Below, piece after piece: positions 27,750 to 36,923 of a stretch of 64,000 nt of DNA (the first letter of the stretch is position 1; each line of letters begins with the position of its first letter). The notes under the pieces were generated by a model that saw nothing but the letters and a program-made list of their open reading frames with translations, was not told the origin of the DNA and ran no database searches. Origin of the DNA: Cognatundibacterium crateris (GTDB lineage: Bacteria; Pseudomonadota; Gammaproteobacteria; Burkholderiales; Burkholderiaceae_D); NCBI RefSeq assembly GCF_010078235.1, contig NZ_JAABOS010000002.1, forward strand, positions 310,001 through 374,000, given 5' to 3'. Position numbers and translations under genes: made by a program.

Positions 27750-28564
27750 GTACGGCGGGCGGCCAGTGCCTGAGTCGGTGCAATCAGCGCCTGATACAGC
27801 GCACCGGCTGCAGGCAAGGCCTGCGTCAAGGCCGTCGCCTGCTGCTGCACTAAGGCCATATCGCCGCGCGCAATCGGCCCGGTCAGCGCGCGCTCTGCGC
27901 CTAAGCTAAACACATTCTCCAGCGACAGCCTTGCCAGCGGCGCCGCCATCGCCTGTGCCATCTCAAGTGGAATGCCCGCCGCCTGATACGTCGCTAATAC
28001 CGTATCCATCAGCGTCACCAGATAATTACTCGCCATCACGGCTGCCGCGTGATACACCAGCTTGTGTTCTGCTTCTATCCGCACAGTTTGCGCTGCGACG
28101 GCTTGCAAGGCGGCCTCTATCAGTATCAAGGCCTGTACATCGCCTTCCAGACTGCATATGGTGCCCGCGAAATCCGCCGCCACCTGCACAGGATCAGCAA
28201 AGCTGCGCACCGGATGTACGCTTGCAGTGCATGCGCCTGCTTGTGCCGCCGGTGCCAGCAACAGCGAGGCTTTGGCACCGCTGCAATGAAACACCACATC
28301 ACCAGGCCGCAAGACAGCGCTGGTCACCAGTTGCGCGACCACCTGACTGATCTGATCATCTGCCACGCTCAACATCCAGATATCGGCTGGCTGCAAATCT
28401 GGCCAGCTTGCAGCGATCCCGGCACCGATCACAGTCAACGCATGGGTAGTGCTGGCCGGACTACGGTTAATGACCTGGCCGATACGAAATACCGCCTGCT
28501 GATGCCAGACCCGCGCCAGCGTCTGGCCGACCCGGCCCGCACCAATGATGGACAGTGTTTTCAC
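27734..28564 (-). CDS. Rossmann-fold DUF2520 oxidoreductase-like protein
   Basis: A 276-residue protein with an N-terminal NAD(P)-binding motif, LSIIGAGRVGQTLARVW, and a C-terminal helical DUF2520 domain containing EAEHKLVYHAAAVMASNYLVTL. Related proteins are annotated as F420-dependent or pyrroline-5-carboxylate reductase-like oxidoreductases, but no substrate is established. It begins with GTG, and the GTGA sequence overlaps the stop of the upstream Crp/Fnr regulator gene, so the two are translationally coupled. Its 3' end overlaps the convergent cyclase gene by 16 bases. Confidence 0.85.
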   Translation of the reverse strand: MKTLSIIGAGRVGQTLARVWHQQAVFRIGQVINRSPASTTHALTVIGAGIAASWPDLQPADIWMLSVADDQISQVVAQLVTSAVLRPGDVVFHCSGAKASLLLAPAAQAGACTASVHPVRSFADPVQVAADFAGTICSLEGDVQALILIEAALQAVAAQTVRIEAEHKLVYHAAAVMASNYLVTLMDTVLATYQAAGIPLEMAQAMAAPLARLSLENVFSLGAERALTGPIARGDMALVQQQATALTQALPAAGALYQALIAPTQALAARRTHSEK

Positions 28565-29259
28565 AGTTCAGCCTCCTGCGGAAAACTGCGTAAGCCATCC
28601 AGATTGAGTATCGTGATGCCGCCATAATCGACCCGTAATAACTGCTTTTTCTCCAGCAACTGCAGCGCCTGATTGGCGCGCTGACGCGACACGCTGCTGA
28701 TATAGCCTATCTCCTCCTGAGAAATCTGCAATTGCATACTGCTGGCAGGATTCAGATAAGGATGAAACATCGCGGCCAGACAACGCGCCACCCGGGTATC
28801 GGGGTCCAGCATACGGTCGTATTCCACCAGCGAGATAAACAAACCCAGCCGTGCGTTGAGCTGATGTAGCAGGAAGCGGTTAAACGGGATGCTGTGATCG
28901 AGCAGATAGTTAAAGGTCGTGCGCGGCATGAAGGCAACCCGGGTATCGCGCAAAGCCACCACATCATAGCGCCGGGGCTCAGTCTTGAGCAGCGAACCTT
29001 CACCGAACCAGCCGCCTGCCAGCATACAGCTGAAGGTCACGGTTTTTCCTTCCGGCGAGATGCTGCTCATCTTTAAAAAACCGTCGATCACACCCATCCA
29101 GTGATCCACCGTATCGCCTTTACGACACACAAACGCACCGGCCGGTACAAAGCGCTCTGTCACTTCGTCCCTGACTTTTTGCATATGTTCCGGCGCCAGC
29201 ATGCTGGCCCACATGGTGTGCTGAAAACGCAGTTCTGGATCGCTGTTGGATGTATTCAT
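28561..29259 (-). CDS. Crp/Fnr family transcriptional regulator
   Basis: A 232-residue regulator with an N-terminal cyclic-nucleotide-binding fold (VPAGAFVCRKGDTVDHWMGV, then GGWFGEGSLL). The C-terminal winged helix has a recognition helix in ISQEEIGYISSVSRQRANQAL. It lacks the N-terminal cysteine set of Fnr, so an iron-sulfur cluster is unlikely. The effector is unknown. I use ATG 29259; an upstream in-frame TTG would add 11 residues. It is divergent from the acyl-CoA ligase/Liv cluster and may control it, which is inference from position. Confidence 0.88.
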   Translation of the reverse strand: MNTSNSDPELRFQHTMWASMLAPEHMQKVRDEVTERFVPAGAFVCRKGDTVDHWMGVIDGFLKMSSISPEGKTVTFSCMLAGGWFGEGSLLKTEPRRYDVVALRDTRVAFMPRTTFNYLLDHSIPFNRFLLHQLNARLGLFISLVEYDRMLDPDTRVARCLAAMFHPYLNPASSMQLQISQEEIGYISSVSRQRANQALQLLEKKQLLRVDYGGITILNLDGLRSFPQEAEL

Positions 29260-29570
29260 GTTTGTGCAACGCACCACCGAAAGTTGTCTCAATTACTCAG
29301 ATTGTCAGTCAAACGACAGCAGGGAGTTGGAGAACACCGCTAGACTCAGCCCGTAATCTGTCACAGAGCAGCATTGTAAGCCCTCCTCTGCGGGCATGCG
29401 CTGTTGTTTGATGCCGAACCCGCTCTGTGTACACAAGTAAGACTGTCGTAAGTAAAGCTCAGGACACTTCCCGAACTAACTTGAATAAGTATTACAAACC
29501 TGAACGCATGGATTATCGGTACACAGAAACCGGAGTCTGCGCGCTATGCCGGAAGGCAGATGGTGGAGAC
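29260..29570. promoter_or_regulatory. Divergent control region, Crp/Fnr gene / acyl-CoA ligase cluster
   Basis: 311 bases without a credible gene. Both divergent promoters should lie here. The 10-base palindrome TGTGTACACA at 29426-29435 is the only clear symmetrical motif; it does not match a full Crp or Fnr consensus. The ligase reading frame is open through part of this region, but I see no reason to translate it. Confidence 0.45.
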
Positions 29571-31517
29571 ATGACAAGTACAACGAACAAGACCTTTCCG
29601 GCCTTGTTGCTGGCGCATGGCAAGCTGCGTCCGCATCATCCGGCTTTTCGTGAGAAAGATCTGGGCATCTGGCAAACCTGGAGCTGGCAGCAGGTCAATG
29701 CGGAAGTGCGTGCCCTCGCCTGTGGCCTGGCCGCACGTGGCTTTCAGCGCGGTATGCATCTGGCCATCATCGGCGATAACCGTCCGCGCCTGTACTGGGC
29801 CATGCTGGCCGCCCAAAGTCTGGGCGGAATCGCCGTGCCACTGTATCAGGATGCGCCCGCTGCCGACATGGCCTATGTACTCGAAAATGCCGAAATCACC
29901 TATGCGGTGGTGGAAGATCAGGAACAGGTCGACAAGCTGCTGGAAATCCGCAGCCACTATGCAGGCATCGCCCACATTTGCTTTGAAGATGAACGCGGCA
30001 TGCGCCATTATCAGCAGCCTGAGCTGGTGTCTTATGCCAGTCTGCAGCAGGCTGGGCGTGACTATGATGCAGCCCATCCCGATTTCTATCTGCAGCAGAT
30101 TGCAGCCGGTGCCGCCGAAGACACCGCCGTCATGCTGTACACCTCAGGCACCACCGGCAAGCCCAAAGGCGTGTGCCAAAGCCACCGCGCGTTCATGACT
30201 GCGGCCGAAGGTGGCGTGGCCTTCGATCGCTTAAATGAACACGAAGACATCCTGTCTTATCTGCCCATGGCCTGGGTCGGTGACCACCTGTTTTCATTTG
30301 CGCAGGCGCTGGTGAGCGGCTTTACCGTGAATTGCCCGGAATCGGGAGAAACCGTATTGAGCGACTTACGCGAAGTCGGCCCCACCTATTATTTCGCCCC
30401 GCCACGGGTGTTTGAAAACATGCTGACTACCGTCATGATACGGATGGAAGATGCCGGTCAGTTCAAGCAAAAACTGTTTCAGCATTTCATGGAAGTCGCG
30501 CGCCGCTGTGGCGCTGACATCCTGGATGGCAAACCGGTCGCACTGACTGACAGGCTGCAGTATCAGCTTGGTGAATTCCTGATTTACGGACCGCTCAAAA
30601 ACGTACTGGGGCTGTCGCGCGTGCGCGTCGCTTACACCGCCGGTGCTGCCATCGGGCCAGACTTATTCCGCTTCTACCGCTCGATAGGTATCAACCTGAA
30701 ACAACTGTATGGCGCGACCGAAACCTGTGCCTATGTCTGCCTGCAACCGGATGGAAAAATCCAGTTTGACAGTGTAGGCCGCGCCGCGCCCGGCGTTGAT
30801 CTGCGGCTGGCAGACAATGGGGAAGTGCTGGTGAAATCCGCAGCGATGCTGACTGGCTATTACAAACGGCCAGACGCAACAGCAGAAGTGATAGACAGTG
30901 CGGGCTACTTCCATACCGGCGACGCCGGCATCCTGGATCAGGATGGCAATCTGAAAATCATAGACCGTGCGGCCGATGTCGGTAAGCTGCAATCGGGTGC
31001 CATGTTTGCACCCAACTATATCGAAAACAAACTGAAATTTTTCCCCTACATCAAAGAGGCGGTCGCCTTCGGTCATGAACGTGCGCATGTCTGTGCCTTC
31101 ATCAATATCGATATGGAAGCGGTCGGCAACTGGGCCGAACGGCGCGGCATTGCGTATTCCGGCTATACCGATCTGGCCGCCAAGGCCGAGACCTATCAAC
31201 TGATCCTGTCCTGCATAGAAAAAGTGAATGCCGGTCTGGCCAGTGAGGCCGGTATGGCCGACACCCAGATACAACGCTTCCTGGTACTGCATAAAGAACT
31301 GGACCCGGATGATGATGAACTGACCCGCACCCGCAAAGTACGACGCCGCTTTGTGGCCGATAAATATGCGGTCCTGATCGATGCGATGTATGCCGGGCTG
31401 CGTTCGCAATACATAGAAACCCAGGTCAAATTTGAAGATGGCCGTCAGGGCAAAGTCTGTGCTGATCTGCACATCAGCGATGCCACCACTTTCGCTGCCC
31501 GTCAGCACGCTGCCTGA
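29571..31517 (+). CDS. AMP-forming acyl-CoA synthetase
   Basis: A 648-residue ANL-superfamily ligase of the long-chain fatty acyl-CoA synthetase type. It adenylates a carboxylate and transfers it to CoA. The P-loop motif LYTSGTTGKPKG lies near residue 190, LYGATETCA follows as the A5-type motif, then YFHTGDAGILD and the hinge IDRAADVGK. The lysine-rich C-terminal end is short but ordinary. ATG 29571, with GGAG upstream, is used rather than the frame start 48 codons earlier. It leads a plus-strand cluster with LivG, LivH, LivM, a binding protein, LivF and a PaaK-like ligase, so it probably activates the imported acid. Confidence 0.92.
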   Translation: MTSTTNKTFPALLLAHGKLRPHHPAFREKDLGIWQTWSWQQVNAEVRALACGLAARGFQRGMHLAIIGDNRPRLYWAMLAAQSLGGIAVPLYQDAPAADMAYVLENAEITYAVVEDQEQVDKLLEIRSHYAGIAHICFEDERGMRHYQQPELVSYASLQQAGRDYDAAHPDFYLQQIAAGAAEDTAVMLYTSGTTGKPKGVCQSHRAFMTAAEGGVAFDRLNEHEDILSYLPMAWVGDHLFSFAQALVSGFTVNCPESGETVLSDLREVGPTYYFAPPRVFENMLTTVMIRMEDAGQFKQKLFQHFMEVARRCGADILDGKPVALTDRLQYQLGEFLIYGPLKNVLGLSRVRVAYTAGAAIGPDLFRFYRSIGINLKQLYGATETCAYVCLQPDGKIQFDSVGRAAPGVDLRLADNGEVLVKSAAMLTGYYKRPDATAEVIDSAGYFHTGDAGILDQDGNLKIIDRAADVGKLQSGAMFAPNYIENKLKFFPYIKEAVAFGHERAHVCAFINIDMEAVGNWAERRGIAYSGYTDLAAKAETYQLILSCIEKVNAGLASEAGMADTQIQRFLVLHKELDPDDDELTRTRKVRRRFVADKYAVLIDAMYAGLRSQYIETQVKFEDGRQGKVCADLHISDATTFAARQHAA

Positions 31518-31526
31518 GGAGAGCGC

Positions 31527-32315
31527 ATGAATCACAGCAGACAAACCGGCGACGTCATCCTCGACCTGCAAGGTATCTCCCTTGCGTTCGGCGGGGTGAA
31601 GGCACTCACCAATATCTCGTTCAATGTCAGGGAACATGAAATCCGCGCCATCATCGGGCCTAACGGCGCAGGCAAAAGTTCTATGCTGAATGTGATCAAT
31701 GGCGTGTATCGGCCACAGCAGGGTCAGATCACTTATCGTGGACAAGTGCGCAAGGACATGAATACCTATGCTGCTGCACGAAGCGGTATTGCACGCACCT
31801 TCCAGAACATCGCGCTGTTCAAAGGCATGAGTGTGCTCGATAACATCATGACCGGACGCAATCTGAAGATGCGCAGTAATTTTTTACTGCAGGCGCTGTA
31901 CTGGGGACCTGCACAAAAAGAAGAAATCGCACATCGACACAAGGTCGAACAAATCATCGACTTTCTGGAAATTCAGCATATCCGGAAAACGCCGGTAGGC
32001 CGCCTGTCCTATGGTTTACAAAAGCGCGTGGAGCTGGGCCGGGCACTGGCAGCAGAGCCGGAAATCCTGTTGCTGGACGAGCCGATGGCGGGCATGAATG
32101 TGGAAGAAAAACAGGACATGAGCCGCTTCATACTGGATGTCAATGATCAGTTCGGCACCACTATCGTCCTGATCGAACATGATATGGGCGTCGTGATGGA
32201 TATTTCCGACCGCGTGGTGGTGCTCGACTATGGCAAAAAAATCGGCGATGGCACACCGGCAGAAGTGCTGGCCAACCAGGAAGTGATTAACGCCTATCTG
32301 GGCGTGGCGCACTGA
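31527..32315 (+). CDS. livG: Branched-chain-type ABC transporter ATPase (LivG-like)
   Basis: A 262-residue ATPase of the hydrophobic amino acid uptake (HAAT) family. Walker A is GPNGAGKSS, with the signature LSYGLQKRVELGRALA, Walker B ILLLDEPMAGMN and the H-loop LIEHDMG. The LivG-specific C-terminal DYGKKIGDGTPAEVLANQEVINAYLG is present. It starts 9 bases after the ligase stop with GAGGAGAG upstream, so it is in the same operon. It pairs with LivF to power LivH/LivM. Confidence 0.95.
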   Translation: MNHSRQTGDVILDLQGISLAFGGVKALTNISFNVREHEIRAIIGPNGAGKSSMLNVINGVYRPQQGQITYRGQVRKDMNTYAAARSGIARTFQNIALFKGMSVLDNIMTGRNLKMRSNFLLQALYWGPAQKEEIAHRHKVEQIIDFLEIQHIRKTPVGRLSYGLQKRVELGRALAAEPEILLLDEPMAGMNVEEKQDMSRFILDVNDQFGTTIVLIEHDMGVVMDISDRVVVLDYGKKIGDGTPAEVLANQEVINAYLGVAH

Positions 32316-32336
32316 GACTGTCATTAAGGGCAAATC

Positions 32337-33239
32337 ATGAATCTGAATTTTTTCTTTGAAGTGCTGATCGGCGGTTTGTTATCCGGTGTGATGTATGCAC
32401 TGGTGGCGCTCGGCTTTGTACTGATTTACAAGGCCTCCGGCGTGTTCAATTTCGCTCAGGGTGCGATGGTATTTTTTGCGGCGCTGACCTGCGTCGGGCT
32501 CAGCGAGAAATTCCAGTTATCGATGTGGCTCGCGATTCCGCTGACCATGCTGGTGATGGTGCTGCTGGGTCTGGCGATAGAACGCGTGGTATTGCGGCCG
32601 CTGGTGAATCAGCCGGAAATTACCCTGTTCATGGCGACCATAGGACTGACGTTTTTCATCGAAGGATTAGCGCAGCTGATCTGGGGTTCGCAACCGCATA
32701 AACTCACTCTGCCGATAGAAGATGTGCCTATCGAATATGTGATGGAACACTACAACATCCTGGTTTCGCAGTTTGATGTGATCGCGGCGCTGATCTGCGC
32801 CTTACTGGTCACGGCACTGGCGCTGCTGTTTTCCAAAACAAAAATCGGACGTGCTTTACGCGCCGTGGCTGACGACCATCAGGCCGCACTGGCAGTTGGT
32901 ATTCCGTTGCAGCAGATCTGGGCCATCGTCTGGACCGTAGCCGGCTTTGTGGCACTGGTGGCCGGCTTGTTATGGGGTGCGCGTAATGGCGTGCAGTTTG
33001 CGCTGACCTTTGTCGCCCTCAAAGCCTTGCCGGTGCTGATCCTGGGTGGCTTCACCTCGGTGCCGGGCGCGATTGTCGGCGGACTCATCATCGGTGCGTC
33101 TGAAAAGCTGGCCGAGGTATATATCGGCCCGCTGGTGGGCGGTGGGATTGAGGGCTGGTTCCCGTATGTACTGGCGCTGCTATTCCTGCTGGTCAGACCT
33201 GAGGGGCTGTTCGGTGAAAAAATTATCCGGCGTATTTAA
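32337..33239 (+). CDS. livH: Branched-chain-type ABC permease (LivH-like)
   Basis: A 300-residue inner-membrane permease of the LivH family with about eight hydrophobic segments. Typical pieces are GGLLSGVMYALVALGFVLIYKASGVFNFAQG at the N-terminus, in which the NFAQG motif is diagnostic, GRALRAVADDHQAALAVGI in the coupling loop, and GGFTSVPGAIVGGLIIG near the end. AAGGG precedes the ATG. The gene follows livG by 21 bases. Confidence 0.95.
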   Translation: MNLNFFFEVLIGGLLSGVMYALVALGFVLIYKASGVFNFAQGAMVFFAALTCVGLSEKFQLSMWLAIPLTMLVMVLLGLAIERVVLRPLVNQPEITLFMATIGLTFFIEGLAQLIWGSQPHKLTLPIEDVPIEYVMEHYNILVSQFDVIAALICALLVTALALLFSKTKIGRALRAVADDHQAALAVGIPLQQIWAIVWTVAGFVALVAGLLWGARNGVQFALTFVALKALPVLILGGFTSVPGAIVGGLIIGASEKLAEVYIGPLVGGGIEGWFPYVLALLFLLVRPEGLFGEKIIRRI

Positions 33240-33264
33240 AGCCGCACACAGTTGATCTGGCTGA

Positions 33265-33296
33265 TGAAATGAGAATTGAAATGAGAGTTGAAATGC
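33265..33296 (+). repeat. 12-bp tandem repeat between LivH and LivM genes
   Basis: Two full 12-base units, TGAAATGAGAAT and TGAAATGAGAGT, are followed by a partial third, TGAAATGC. They lie just after the livH stop in a 171-base gap that is long for this otherwise compact operon. Function is unknown. Confidence 0.6.
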
Positions 33297-33410
33297 GCTT
33301 TTTACTGCGTTTGAACTGGACTTTTAAAACAGCACACCCGCAGCGGGATTGCCTTTCCAGCCCAAATCGCCCTGAAAGCCGCATCCGTATTGAGACTATA
33401 AGGACAGACT

Positions 33411-34469
33411 ATGTTTTATCGTGAAGCCGGACAATTCAAAACCAGCTACCAGTCGGATAGTCAGATCTTCCCGCTGCGCCAGGACCGCATAGGGATCGCG
33501 ATCCTGCTCTTGCTCGCCTTGATCGCCGTACCCTGGCTGGCATCGGATTATGCATTTTCTGCGATCTTCATCCCCTTCCTGATTTTTTCGCTGGCGGCAC
33601 TCGGTCTCAATATCCTGACCGGCTATGCGGGTCAGCTCTCGCTCGGCACTGCGGCCTTCATGGCGGTCGGCGCCTTTGCTTCGTATAACTTCATGCTGCG
33701 TCTGCCCGGCATACCGGTGTTACTGGCCTTTGTATTGGGCGGTATCTGTGCTGCACTGGTCGGTATCGCTTTCGGCCTGCCTTCGCTGCGTATCCGTGGC
33801 TTTTATCTGGCCGCAGCGACGCTGGCGACGCAGTTTTTTGTGGTCTGGTGTCTGACTAAAATTCAGTGGTTCACCAACTACAGCACATCGGGCGTGATCA
33901 CCGCGCAGGAAATCGTCATTGCGGGTTATGCCTTCAACACACCGCTCAAAAAATATCTGCTGACCCTGCTGATCGTCGCGGTGCTGGCCCTGCTGGCAAA
34001 GAATATGGTGCGCTCGAATGTAGGACGCTCATGGATGGCAGTGCGTGACATGGACGTGGCAGCGGAAGTGATCGGCTTCCGGCTGATGCGCACCAAACTG
34101 CTGGCATTTGCAGTGTCCTCGTTTTACTGCGGCATCGCCGGTGCCTTGTATGCGTATGCCTATCTGGGCACGGTCGAGCCTGAGGCCTATAACCTTGATC
34201 TGTCTTTCCGTATTTTGTTCATGATTATTATCGGTGGCGTCGGCTCTATCCTGGGTTCCTTTCTGGGTGCGGCCTTTATCGTGCTGCTGCCGGTAGTGCT
34301 CAATCTGCTGGCACATACACTGGCGCTGCCTACCCATGTGGCATCGAATCTGGAGCTGATGGTGTTTGGCGCACTGATCATTTTCTTCCTGATCGTGGAG
34401 CCGCACGGACTGGCGCGTCTATGGCAAATCGCCAAAGAAAAATTAAGGCTATGGCCTTTCCCGCATTAA
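33411..34469 (+). CDS. livM: Branched-chain-type ABC permease (LivM-like)
   Basis: A 352-residue permease of the LivM family. After a short cytoplasmic start there are about nine hydrophobic segments, with GLNILTGYAGQLSLGTAAFMAVGAF (family hallmark GQLSLG), GRSWMAVRDMDVAAEVIGF in the coupling loop and FMIIIGGVGSILGSFLGAAFI near the C-terminus. AAGGA is well placed before ATG 33411. It pairs with LivH. Confidence 0.95.
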   Translation: MFYREAGQFKTSYQSDSQIFPLRQDRIGIAILLLLALIAVPWLASDYAFSAIFIPFLIFSLAALGLNILTGYAGQLSLGTAAFMAVGAFASYNFMLRLPGIPVLLAFVLGGICAALVGIAFGLPSLRIRGFYLAAATLATQFFVVWCLTKIQWFTNYSTSGVITAQEIVIAGYAFNTPLKKYLLTLLIVAVLALLAKNMVRSNVGRSWMAVRDMDVAAEVIGFRLMRTKLLAFAVSSFYCGIAGALYAYAYLGTVEPEAYNLDLSFRILFMIIIGGVGSILGSFLGAAFIVLLPVVLNLLAHTLALPTHVASNLELMVFGALIIFFLIVEPHGLARLWQIAKEKLRLWPFPH

Positions 34470-34564
34470 GGATGTGAGCTTTACCTGGTTTAACCCACAA
34501 AAGAGCCCGCCACCCATCCGGGTCAGGGCCGCAACGCAGTAACTGACAACACGAAGGAGACACC

Positions 34565-35866
34565 ATGAAACTGATGAAATCTGTATTACTGGCTTCTGCA
34601 CTATGTGGTCTGACTGTCACAGCGCAGGCTGATGAGCAGTTTATTCCTGTCCTGTCCTACCGCGTCGGACCGTATGCAGCGGGCGGCTCGGGCTTCTTTG
34701 GCGGCGCGATTGATTACTTCAATCTGGTCAATGCCAAAGGCGGACTGAACGGCGTCAAAATCAGCTGGGAAGAATGCGAAACTGAATACAACGCTTCACG
34801 CGGGGTGGAATGTTATGAGCGTCTGAAAAAAGCCCAGGGTGGTGCCTCACTGATAGAACCGCTGTCCACCGGTATCGCGTATGGCATCCTGGATCGCGTG
34901 GCAGACGACAAAATCCCCATGACCACGCTCGGTTATGGCCGTTCCGATGCGGCTAACGGCAAAGTGTTCCCATATATTTTCCCACTCATCACCAGCTACT
35001 GGAATCAGGCTGCGGCCATGACCAAATACCTGGGTGATAAAGCCGGTGGCCTGGACAAACTCAAAGGAAAAAAAATCGTCCACCTGTACCACGACTCGGC
35101 ATTCGGTAAAGAACCTATCCCGGTACTGGAAGCCCAGGCCAAGCAGTACGGCTTTGAACTCATCAAAATCCCGGTCGCGCATCCGGGCAATGAACAACAA
35201 TCGCAATGGCTGCAAATTCGTCAGGCCAATCCGGATTTCGTGATCCTGTGGGGCTGGGGTGTGATGAATGCAGTGGCAATCAAAACCGCGCAACGCAATG
35301 GCTATTCACGTGAAAAAATGCTGGGCGTATGGTGGGCCGGTTCGGAAGAAGATGCAGTACCAGCCGGTGACGCCGCCAAAGGCTACACCGCAATGACCTT
35401 TAATACACCGGGCAATTATCCCGTGCTCGATGAAATCCGCAGCAAAGTCTATGCCGCAGGCAAGGGCAATCTGAGCGATAAAGCACGCATAGGCTCGGTG
35501 TATCACATGCGTGGTGTGACTGCCGCCATCCTGTGGACTGAAGCCATCCTGAAAGCCCAGGAAAAATTCGGCAAAGGCAAAACCATGAGCTCGGAACAGA
35601 TACGCTGGGGCTTTGAAAACCTGAATGTCGATGAAGCACGTCAAAAAGCGCTGGGTGCCCTGAACATGTTCCCACCGGTGAAAACCTCGTGTGAAGACCA
35701 TGAAGGCTCAGGCGCAGTCAAGGTGCAGCAATGGACTGGCGATCAGTGGAAGGCGATTACCCCGAACTGGATCACCGGTGACAAAGCACTCACCCGCGCG
35801 ATGTTGGAAGAATCATCGAATAAATACGCGGCTGAGAAGAAAATCACACCAGCCTGTCTGAAGTAA
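34565..35866 (+). CDS. Periplasmic ABC transporter substrate-binding protein (LivK-like)
   Basis: A 433-residue type I periplasmic binding protein. The signal peptide runs to about QADEQ (residue 23). The mature part begins VLSYRVGPYAAGGSGFFGG, and the middle has KIVHLYHDSAFGKEPIPVLEAQAKQYG, typical of the amino-acid/aromatic-acid binding group. It is longer than classical LivK, with an extended C-terminus containing a cysteine pair (TSCEDHE and PACLK). GGAG precedes the ATG. Related proteins in ligase-linked Liv clusters are suspected to bind aromatic or other hydrophobic acids rather than leucine. The true ligand is unknown. Confidence 0.9.
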   Translation: MKLMKSVLLASALCGLTVTAQADEQFIPVLSYRVGPYAAGGSGFFGGAIDYFNLVNAKGGLNGVKISWEECETEYNASRGVECYERLKKAQGGASLIEPLSTGIAYGILDRVADDKIPMTTLGYGRSDAANGKVFPYIFPLITSYWNQAAAMTKYLGDKAGGLDKLKGKKIVHLYHDSAFGKEPIPVLEAQAKQYGFELIKIPVAHPGNEQQSQWLQIRQANPDFVILWGWGVMNAVAIKTAQRNGYSREKMLGVWWAGSEEDAVPAGDAAKGYTAMTFNTPGNYPVLDEIRSKVYAAGKGNLSDKARIGSVYHMRGVTAAILWTEAILKAQEKFGKGKTMSSEQIRWGFENLNVDEARQKALGALNMFPPVKTSCEDHEGSGAVKVQQWTGDQWKAITPNWITGDKALTRAMLEESSNKYAAEKKITPACLK

Positions 35867-35882
35867 GACTGGCAGTACGCCG

Positions 35883-35909
35883 GCTACGCAGTCTGACAAG
35901 CTGCGTAGC
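35883..35909 (+). other. Intercistronic hairpin after the binding-protein gene
   Basis: GCTACGCAG (35883-35891) and CTGCGTAGC (35901-35909) form a perfect 9-base stem with a 9-base loop, 16 bases after the stop and without a U-tract. Such hairpins often protect the message of a binding protein needed in excess; that role is inferred here. Confidence 0.55.
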
Positions 35910-35984
35910 AGTAGCCACAACCTGAGCCAATTTGCCCGCTGCATCAATAAGTGTGAGCAGCGTGGCATTACCGATGAGCAGATT

Positions 35985-36827
35985 ATGAGTATCTCCGCAT
36001 TGCGACCAGAAGCCACTACAGATAACCCAGCTTATCTGAGTGTGAACAATATCGAAGTGATTTACGACCATGTGATCCTGGTCTTAAAAGGGATATCGCT
36101 GCAAGTCCCGCAAGGAAAAATCGTGGCGCTGCTGGGTGCCAACGGTGCCGGGAAATCCACCACGCTGAAAGCGATTTCCACCCTGCTGAAAAATGAACGC
36201 GGCGATATCACCAAGGGCGATATTCATTTTCGCGGCGAGCGCGTCGATCAGCTCACGCCGAATGAGCTGGTCAAACGCGGCCTGTCGCAAGTGATGGAAG
36301 GCCGCCATTGTTTCGCCCATCTGAGTGTGGAAGAAAATCTGCTGACCGGCGCCTATACCCGTCACCTGAGCCGCAGTGAGCTGAAAGCCGAGCTGGACAA
36401 GGTGTATCACTATTTTCCAAGGCTGCGCGAACGGCGGCAGTCGCTGGCAGGCTATACCTCGGGCGGTGAGCAACAGATGTGCGCCATCGGCCGTGCGCTG
36501 ATGGCCAGACCCAGCATGATTTTGCTGGACGAGCCATCGATGGGTATCGCGCCTCAACTGGTGGAAGAGATTTTTGAAATCGTCAAAAATCTGAATCAGC
36601 AGGAGCAGGTCTCATTTTTACTCGCTGAACAGAATACCAATATCGCTTTGCGCTATGCCGACTTCGGCTACATCCTGGAAAACGGCCGCGTCGTGATGGA
36701 AGGTGAAGCTCAGGACCTGGCCAGTAATGAAGACGTGAAAGAGTTTTATCTGGGCGTTTCCGGCGCTGGCCGCAAGAGCTTCCGTGAATTGAAATTTTAC
36801 CGGCGTCGCAAACGCTGGCTGGCCTGA
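35985..36827 (+). CDS. livF: Branched-chain-type ABC transporter ATPase (LivF-like)
   Basis: A 280-residue second ATPase of the Liv-type transporter. Walker A is GANGAGKST, with the signature TSGGEQQMCAIGRALM, Walker B ILLDEPSMGIAP and the following LAEQNTNIAL, which matches the LivF version of the switch loop. It is about 35 residues longer than usual LivF, with an N-terminal extension and a basic C-terminal tail (KFYRRRKRWLA). It follows the binding-protein gene by 118 bases. Confidence 0.94.
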   Translation: MSISALRPEATTDNPAYLSVNNIEVIYDHVILVLKGISLQVPQGKIVALLGANGAGKSTTLKAISTLLKNERGDITKGDIHFRGERVDQLTPNELVKRGLSQVMEGRHCFAHLSVEENLLTGAYTRHLSRSELKAELDKVYHYFPRLRERRQSLAGYTSGGEQQMCAIGRALMARPSMILLDEPSMGIAPQLVEEIFEIVKNLNQQEQVSFLLAEQNTNIALRYADFGYILENGRVVMEGEAQDLASNEDVKEFYLGVSGAGRKSFRELKFYRRRKRWLA

Positions 36828-36923
36828 GGCGCAGCTTCATTTTTTTCAAATCAGCGCTGACCTTTGCCCCCTTAAGCCCCCCACGTCTGACCAGTAGTGA
36901 TTTTTCTAAAGGAAGTCTGCACC

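Noticed and set aside
29427..29570. N-terminal 48-codon extension of the acyl-CoA synthetase
   Set aside because: It has no similarity to the family and lacks a ribosome binding site, while ATG 29571 has GGAG at good spacing.
30663..31745. Long open frame of 360 codons opposite the acyl-CoA synthetase and LivG genes
   Set aside because: It is antisense to well-supported enzyme sequence with known motifs, has no recognisable domain and arises from codon bias of the true genes.
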